From NCBI GenBank assembly GCA_038503065.1, contig JBCAMK010000008.1:1178001-1242000 (forward strand): a stretch of 64,000 bases of DNA, in the 5' to 3' direction. How positions within the stretch are numbered: the stretch's first letter is position 1; each line of letters begins with the position of its first letter. Position numbers and translations under genes: made by a program. The stretch comes from Paragyromitra xinjiangensis (lineage: Eukaryota > Ascomycota > Pezizomycetes > Pezizales > Discinaceae). Shown piece by piece: positions 60,701-64,000 of this stretch. The notes under the pieces were generated by a model. The model saw only the letters and a list, made by a program, of their open reading frames with translations, did not search any database and had not been told where the DNA came from.

Positions 60701-63700
60701 TAGTAGCCACTATCTGTTAGAGCAATATTCCCAAGACTCCGCCTCCGTAAAGCAACGTAGGAAAATCGGTACTATAAATAGATTTCTGCACATTTCTACC
60801 TCTTCGATTCTAAAAACGCTGCGAATTCGAAGCCGTGTCACACTAATGCGTCTAGCCGAGCTACTTAAAAAATAAAAAAAGGCGAAGTATTCCTGAAGTT
60901 GGTTCAGTGGCTGAACACTTAATTAAGCATACATGTTCGCCGATTTTTACATGCCAGGAGTTGCCTAGAGTGGCTCACACACTACAATTTAGATCAAATG
61001 ATTGCGAGACGTCTCAGAAGCACAGTGCCGGTGAGCATTGATCTTCATTTTCCACCAACATCTCCAGCACAGCCGAACATCATCGCGACCAGCACACTTT
61101 TACCTGAGTCAATGACAACCCGTATGTCAGTGCCGTAATATTCTGCAAGTAAATTCATGGGGGCCAGTCGAATGGCTGTAGGTATAGGGCTAGGGTTAAT
61201 TTCGACGGCACTTTCCTGTTCTAATACGGCCTATAACATCTAATTGGCTGTCTTCACCGCCATTCCTTCCCACTCGACTCTAAGCCTATGAGCTTACGCA
61301 CTCACCACAACGGTGCATAGCGGAGATCTCCACCCCGGAACCTACCTTTTCTTTGTGATCGTAGACGACATCGTCATGGCCGCGGGTTTCAGCCCCACGA
61401 AACCTCCCGCCGAATTCCACCGCCCGTGCTTTAGTTTTGTGTCGAAGCTTACATTGTTCTCATATGCATGCAATCGAGTTTCTCGGATGCCCTCGCACAT
61501 CTTTATTGTTTCGTATATCGATTGGCCAGGGTAAACCGAGGTACTGGTACACATTTATCTGGATGAATCGCGGATAGAACAGAGTCTGGGTAAAGGTTTT
61601 ACATAATGCTGATTGTCCTCTACGCCAACCCGCTGCCCGCATTGTCTGACTGGAACTGGCTTTGCCTCCCATGCACACTCGCTAAAAGTTACTGCTCTGT
61701 CTCCTGGTAAAAAGCCTTGTGAGTCCAAATACATGAGTGGCCTAAGTCAAAAACCTGGTGCTGGCAGCGAATTCCCATCGAAGCGTACACCAAGATTACT
61801 GTATCAGGCAAATCGATGATCTGGCATCCCCCGAGTGCGCAGGCTCTGATTGGTAAATACCCGCGACCAAATACCCCTCCTTATTCTTGCTCAGATGTGT
61901 CGTGAAGTGTTTTTTATGAGACATCTTTCTGTGGGGTGGGTGGGGGAGAAAAATGTGCCAAGCCACGAGTTATCTTTGGTATTTGCAAATCACCAATCAT
62001 CACTCGCGAGCATGATAATAAACGGGGCTTAGCTAGAGGGGGCCACTTCCTGCTCTGAGCAGAACCTTAGAAAAATAAGATTTATATGGGTGCGGATCTC
62101 TTGTCTTTCCGTGAAGAAAAATGAATCTAGCAATTACGGTTGCAATATGCAAGGCTAGATCGAATGAGGGCGCCGAGAGCTAGGGGTAACACAACCAAGA
62201 CCATCAAGCTTTTCTAGATTATGTGACGGAAAGGCCGAATTATTGACTGAGGCGGCTAACCAGTTGATTCACTCGCTTCAGCTTCTCCAGCCGCACCTTT
62301 CTTTCCTTTTTTTTTAAAGCACCTATAACGAGCCCATCACGGGATGATATATTTGTTTCGGTATACGTCAGCTTGGCAACCCGTATCTCAACAGCCACTG
62401 GGGATAGCAACGGGGTCCAACCCGAAATCATCTATAAACCTGGACAAGTTATCACAAAGCAAGCAGGAGATTGGTAGTCTACAGCCACAAACCGTACCCG
62501 AAGCTCCGGATTTTTACTCGGCATGGGAGATGCAGTATATGCGGGGCTAATAACGAGAGAAGATAAAGAGTTAGCCGCACGGTGTCCGGGCCTTCAAGAG
62601 GAGAGAAGAGAGCCTTTGAGCCTAAATTGTGCGAAGAAATTGGTCGGAAATAAACCCTATAATTGGCTGTAGCTAGCCATCCGCAATCGGGTGGTGTGAA
62701 TAATTAATTTTGAAAGGATGTCTTTGTTTATCTCCGCGCGCATCCAGACCATATGGATACCCACATCATAGATTACAGGCTACAGGAAACTGCCAGTAAC
62801 CTGAACTTGAAGCATTCGCGGAGAACTGCAGCAGCTCGAAGCCGAACTCAGGTAGAGAAAAAGTCACTTGCATCGAAATCTTACTCTAGTGCCAATAACC
62901 GCATAACGTGTTATCTAACTTATAATACAATATCTGAATATTCATCAGCACACGCATACCCAGAAAATTATGGAGCCTGACGGGAGGGAATATAAAACAC
63001 ATGTACTTGATTATATAAACACCGCGGTAGCTAGCGAATTACATGTAGCCTTTGTGCCAAGAAGAAGTACCGCGATCTACATGTAGTAATTTTCAATAGA
63101 ACAAACACTTTTATTACAAACTCCCAAAACTAGAGATATAGAAATTTTTCATAAGACCCCAAGGCTCGGTAGTGTAAAAAGCGCTTATGCGCACTTCCGC
63201 CTCTGAGGGGACCTCGTAAATGATTAGTCAGGGATACGCCTGGAGGCCAATGCTTATTTCCTTGGCACGAGTGACTATTGGTGTACAGGTGGGCGCATCT
63301 TAGCCGGCCAGTGTGCTGAGGGCTTTCATAGTCCCAGCGCAGCTGAATAGATTCTTCTAAGCTTTGTAGGTATCCGTCGGGATTCGCAAGGGTGATCGCT
63401 ATTTAGTTCCCAAATAGTTATAAAACTCCACATGTGTGTCTATGCATATGGTGATATGTGTATACTTGTGTGGTCAATTCCTTTGGCGCCCGTGACGCTA
63501 GTCTACCTCAACATCTGCTATAGTAAGCTGCGGAGTGCGCGGTGGAAATAATGAGCCCCGAGTTCTTCGATGAGGATGAGCTGTTGAAGTCCGAGATGAC
63601 TCGATATGCCTCGGCCAGCGATAGTCTAGAGCCTCAAGGTTGGAAAGGTACCTTGACGATGATGGCCTACGGAGAGTGAAAAACCACTCTCAATTATTCT

Positions 63701-64000
63701 AGAAAAAAACAAAGATCCGAAAATGAATTGTTTCAAACCCTACTCGACCTTTGTAAATTGGGCATGTTTCCTACCAACCATGTGTCCATGTCCATATCCA
63801 GTGAATAACGCAAACTAGTATTTCAGTGTGCCAACACTATTTTCCCTTGCTTTTTTTGCCTTATTAGTTGGCATGGACATGTTGTCTCGCGGAGAATGAC
63901 TATTTTACTATATCAAGGCCTACCTATCGATAAGCATGCGTTGCGCTTATACCGTATAAACTCGAAAAATTGGGCAGCGTCTTACAAGGGTATTAACCTC
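57739..64000. other. Gene-free distal region
   Basis: 6.3 kb of AT-leaning DNA with no supported gene. Seen: a 12-bp direct repeat GTACTATGTGTA near 58558-58590, a CTACATGTAG palindrome at 63077-63086 with a 9/10 match ~37 bp upstream, and a short coding-like frame at 63551-63679. The window ends inside unannotated DNA. Confidence 0.5.
63551..63679 (+). CDS. Short coding-like open frame, unassigned
   Basis: A 42-codon frame (MSPEFFDEDELLKSEMTRYA...) with balanced, protein-like composition and no repeats stands out from the surrounding DNA. An intron-like GTACCT..ATTCTAG segment overlaps its end. It could be an exon of a gene continuing beyond the window, a relic, or chance. No family recognised. 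Confidence 0.15.
   Translation: MSPEFFDEDELLKSEMTRYASASDSLEPQGWKGTLTMMAYGE

Noticed and set aside
1..64000. CRISPR arrays, bacterial operons, replication origins or phage genes
   Set aside because: No regularly spaced repeats or prokaryotic gene organisation; all genes are eukaryotic, most with spliceosomal introns.

Overview
The window looks like nuclear DNA of a filamentous ascomycete. Every gene that can be modelled carries short spliceosomal introns (mostly 40-75 bp) with GT..AG ends and CTAAC/CTGAC-type branch sites, and the proteins are typical of Pezizomycotina (STAND receptors with a fungal N-terminal domain, CaM kinase, SWC5, MDM35). Only 13 supported protein genes fill 64 kb, with a 14 kb stretch (35.9-50.3 kb) lacking any convincing gene. 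This points to a large, transposon-diluted genome such as those of Pezizomycetes (truffle-like fungi); that placement is inference.

Layout. 1-7.4 kb: small intron-split MDM35/TRIAP1 gene (+) converging on a seven-exon valyl-tRNA synthetase (-) with a GC-AG intron. 8.1-12.3 kb: intact six-exon NACHT-ankyrin STAND receptor (+) whose P-loop sits on a 25-nt microexon. 13.3-16.5 kb: divergent CaM kinase (-) and UBE2W-type E2 (+). 20.1-22.6 kb: LCAT-like alpha/beta hydrolase (+). 24.4-26.5 kb: a protein joining a STAND-type N-terminal domain to an FBXO31-type C-terminal domain (+). 26.6-28.0 kb: 1.38 kb terminal-inverted-repeat element with 5-bp target duplication. 28.5-30.2 kb: histidine acid phosphatase (+). 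33.7-35.9 kb: WRAP73/Wdr8 WD-repeat protein (-). 35.9-50.3 kb: gene desert. 50.3-51.5 kb: two tRNA genes of the same sequence in inverted orientation, each with a short intron. 51.9-57.7 kb: PPR protein (-), SWC5 (+), metallo-beta-lactamase-fold protein (+), sulfiredoxin (-). 57.7-64 kb: gene-free.

Functionally the genes are mostly unrelated housekeeping units: mitochondrial biology (MDM35, ValRS, PPR), signalling and ubiquitin (CaM kinase, E2, FBXO31-like), chromatin (SWC5), microtubule organisation (Wdr8) and peroxiredoxin repair (sulfiredoxin). The STAND receptor and the STAND-N/FBXO31 fusion are the accessory, possibly immunity-related, genes.

The most notable non-genic signal is a pair of very short insertions (40 and 26 nt) at 116-155 and 12700-12725. 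They share a GTAAATGAAT core and a (TAC)n tail, and each is bounded by a perfect but different 14-bp direct repeat, as expected for severely 5'-truncated products of one retroposon family.

Exon coordinates were worked out by eye from splice signals, frame continuity and family resemblance; no alignment or expression data were available.
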